Assembly (NCBI GenBank): GCA_036844945.1
Contig: DAIUEV010000005.1
Location: 1 to 64,000, forward strand
Length of the DNA stretch: 64,000 bases
Direction: 5' to 3'
Source of the DNA: Palsa-461 sp036844945
GTDB lineage: Bacteria; Actinomycetota; Acidimicrobiia; Acidimicrobiales; RAAP-2
Part shown: piece after piece, positions 62,449-64,000 of the stretch
Numbering within the stretch: the first letter of the stretch is position 1
Layout: every line of letters begins with the position of its first letter
The notes under the pieces: generated by a model
The model's input: only the letters and a program-made list of their open reading frames with translations
Told to the model about the DNA's origin: nothing
Databases searched by the model: none
Position numbers and translations under genes: made by a program

Positions 62449-63005
62449 CCGACGAAGTTGTCTCAGGGGATCTTCACGAGGTTTGTGGTTGAGGACCCCG
62501 AGATCAGATCAGGCTCGGGCACAATTGATGCCGTCGACGAGGGTGCTATTCCAATCGAAGGCACGGCTCAAAAGGCTGATTCGGTCCCGAACAGAAGTCT
62601 TCCTCTCTTCGGAACGAGCCTTGTCATCTCCCCCAGAACCCTGTGGGGAGCTTCTCCAGGGCGGTAACAAAAGGGCGTTCTGGGCGCCTGAGTCGGCGGT
62701 GACCCAGGCGACGATTTGCGATCTCCTATCCCAAGACCTGGTCAGAGTGTGGGCCGTAGAGGGACTCGAACCTCTGACCCCTTACGCGTCATCGACGCGG
62801 AGGGTCGACCTGACTATCCCTGACTGCCCCTGTTGTCCCTCCTTTGGGCAGGTCAACGGCGAAGTCGACTCGAAGGTGCACCTGACGCCGCTGGCGCATT
62901 TCTCGCTGCGTTGCTCCCCCGGTTGTTCCCCCACTCGCGGCTTGACCCCCCACAGAGGGCGCCGACGATGTCCACCGGTTCACAAATCGATGCCAACCTG
63001 TCAGA
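62449..63005. other. intergenic region with att-like remnant
   Basis: About 560 bases. It contains copy B of the tRNA-3'-end-like segment. Elsewhere I see no start with ribosome site and no recognisable protein on either strand. Confidence 0.4.
62749..62792 (-). repeat. tRNA-3'-end-like segment, copy B
   Basis: On the minus strand this reads as the 3' part of a tRNA: GGGGTCAGAGGTTCGAGTCC, then CTCTACGGCCCAC. The T-arm has the GGTTCGAGTCC core and a pairing stem. The 5' half (expected GGGCCGT start) is missing, so it is not a working tRNA. Only this 45-base part of the larger repeat is present. Confidence 0.6.
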
Positions 63006-63614
63006 GTGATATCCCGATCCGATTCGCAGCCTGCCCTGGCGATCTCCGCAAATGTCTTTACCGCTCTCGTCATGGCAGTCGTGCTGTTCGTAACCGCGGT
63101 GGAAGTGCCGGCCGGGGCCAGCACGGTCACATCGCCCAAGTCCCTCGCAAAGGACCTTCTGACTGCTTCCGACGCGAAGAAGGCCGGTTTCACCACCGCG
63201 TCGGAAAAGGTGTCCACCACCTCCAAGACCGGCGAGAAGTCCTGTCCAAATGGTGCACAGGAGGCGTTTGAGAGCGCTTCGGGCCAGATGGGTGTGCTTT
63301 CGGAGGCGGTGGCCTGCACCACCAGCAAGGCGGCGGCTGCGCTTCTGAACGGCCTCCGGTCAGGGATCTCGGGAACCTCAGCCACCCCACCGAAGCGACT
63401 GGGTTCTTCGGCGATCGAGCGGAGTGGCGGTGGCTCGACCTATGCAATCTATTGGCAGCGGGGCAAGACCTTGGAGTTGGTGGCCCTCAACACCAACATT
63501 CCGGCCACGAGTAGCACGTCCACGAGCACCACACTCGCCACGCCGCCGATCACTCCAGCCCAGCAGAAGATCTTGTCAACTTTGGCTGTCGACCAAGACA
63601 CATCGCACAGATGA
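63006..63614 (+). CDS. secreted or membrane-anchored protein of unknown function
   Basis: 202 residues from GTG 63006. One N-terminal hydrophobic segment (VFTALVMAVVLFVTAVEVPAG) is a signal peptide or anchor. The mature part has two cysteines (KSCPNG, VACTTS), which may pair, and a compact alpha/beta pattern ending TYAIYWQRGKTLELVALNTN. A Ser/Thr-rich tail (STSTSTTLATPP) follows. This resembles small sensor-like extracellular domains of actinobacteria, but I cannot name a family. It lies between att-like copies B and C. Confidence 0.68.
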   Translation: MISRSDSQPALAISANVFTALVMAVVLFVTAVEVPAGASTVTSPKSLAKDLLTASDAKKAGFTTASEKVSTTSKTGEKSCPNGAQEAFESASGQMGVLSEAVACTTSKAAAALLNGLRSGISGTSATPPKRLGSSAIERSGGGSTYAIYWQRGKTLELVALNTNIPATSSTSTSTTLATPPITPAQQKILSTLAVDQDTSHR

Positions 63615-64000
63615 TCGGCCCGCCCCCGCCGCCCCTCGCTGGCTGGCTGGCCCCGGGCGTCGCCGCCCCGCCTCGTCGTCCCCGCTTTCGGCCCGTTCCT
63701 GGGCCCCCCCTCTCTCTCCCGGACAAGCTGAGTGGGCCGTAGAGTGGGCCGTAGAGGACTCGAACCTCTGACCCCTTGCGCGTCATTTTCGTGCTGTCGA
63801 CGAGGCTGGTGTGGTTCAAAGGAGTCTGAGCATGTCGGGAGGGGCGGGTGACTCCCCCGGCTGTGGTCTAGTTCGGTCCCGAGAGGGTGGTCTTACGAAG
63901 TTGCGTTGACAAATCCGTTGACAAATTGGAGGGCCTCCGATGAATGCGGCCGCGGCTTCGCCATCGAATGGGAGTTCGACTCCACCGCAGCTCCGACCCT
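63615..64000. other. right end of window: repeat copy C and an ORF open to the edge
   Basis: This holds repeat copy C. On the minus strand a frame open from the window edge ends at a TAA at 63893-63895, with ALQFVNGFVNATS as its last residues. That position, next to a tRNA-3'-end-like segment, suits the tail of an integrase, but 35 residues are too few to be sure. Confidence 0.35.
63744..63923. repeat. direct repeat copy C with tRNA-3'-end-like segment
   Basis: Imperfect copy of 60923-61104. The minus-strand tRNA-like part is the best preserved: GACGCGCAAGGGGTC, T-arm AGAGG-TTCGAGT-CCTCT, acceptor ACGGCCCAC. TTGACAAATCCGTTGACA ends the repeat. A partial extra copy of GTGGGCCGTAGAG stands just before it (63732-63743). 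Confidence 0.65.

Noticed and set aside
62749..62792. A functional tRNA gene on the minus strand
   Set aside because: The T-arm and acceptor 3' strand are present, but no 5' acceptor strand, D-arm or anticodon arm lies at the right distance. It is a tRNA fragment, as are the copies at 60923 and 63744.

Overview
The window is GC-rich, densely coding DNA with frequent GTG starts, 1-4 bp overlaps between genes and short intergenic gaps. This fits a high-GC actinobacterium. The mix of stand-alone acyl-CoA dehydrogenases, form II CoxL proteins, a TrpB2-type tryptophan synthase beta chain, a DUF5134 protein and a mycobacterial-type siderophore-interacting protein suggests Acidimicrobiia or a relative. 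That placement is inference; there is no rRNA or complete tRNA gene in the window to confirm it.

Layout. 0-10 kb: a cut-off GGDEF/EAL protein, a methyltransferase overlapping rlmN, an acyl-CoA dehydrogenase, small membrane proteins, a disulfide oxidoreductase, a CHAD protein, two SDRs and TrpB2. 10-17 kb: a copper locus with a secreted monooxygenase-like protein keeping all six copper ligands of the PHM family, a frameshifted membrane protein, DUF5134, a CopA-like ATPase with an extra C-terminal domain, and a small HMA chaperone; mscL follows. 17-24 kb: a siderophore-interacting protein, a MatB-like ligase, a seven-repeat propeller fused to a polysaccharide deacetylase, and two tandem Rieske proteins, one fused to DoxX. 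23.4-27 kb: a coxL-coxS-coxM operon encoding a form II molybdenum hydroxylase. 27-50 kb: mostly single metabolic and membrane genes, including an amidase without its catalytic lysine, an ECF sigma factor overlapping a VOC protein, an APC permease, an acetamidase, a Clp N-domain/zinc-finger protein without an ATPase, a solitary second CoxL and two tandem Abhydrolase_10-type proteins.

From about 50 kb the DNA looks more accessory, with lower GC in places. A 14-TM drug exporter is followed by a compact sulfur-transfer operon (SQR-like flavoprotein, single-cysteine DsrC/TusE, DsrE2, CoA-disulfide reductase with rhodanese domain). This is the clearest multi-gene system in the window: the parts suggest oxidation of sulfide or persulfide, carriage of the sulfur on protein cysteines, and handling of CoA persulfides. 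Then come an acyl-CoA dehydrogenase, a secreted FN3 protein preceded by an out-of-frame remnant of a related gene, a MaoC-type hydratase pair, a stand-alone KdpD sensor domain and a secreted protein.

The last 3 kb carries three copies of a tRNA-3'-end-like sequence, two of them inside a roughly 180 bp direct repeat. This looks like the footprint of integrative elements, and the coding sequence of the second MaoC gene runs into the first copy.
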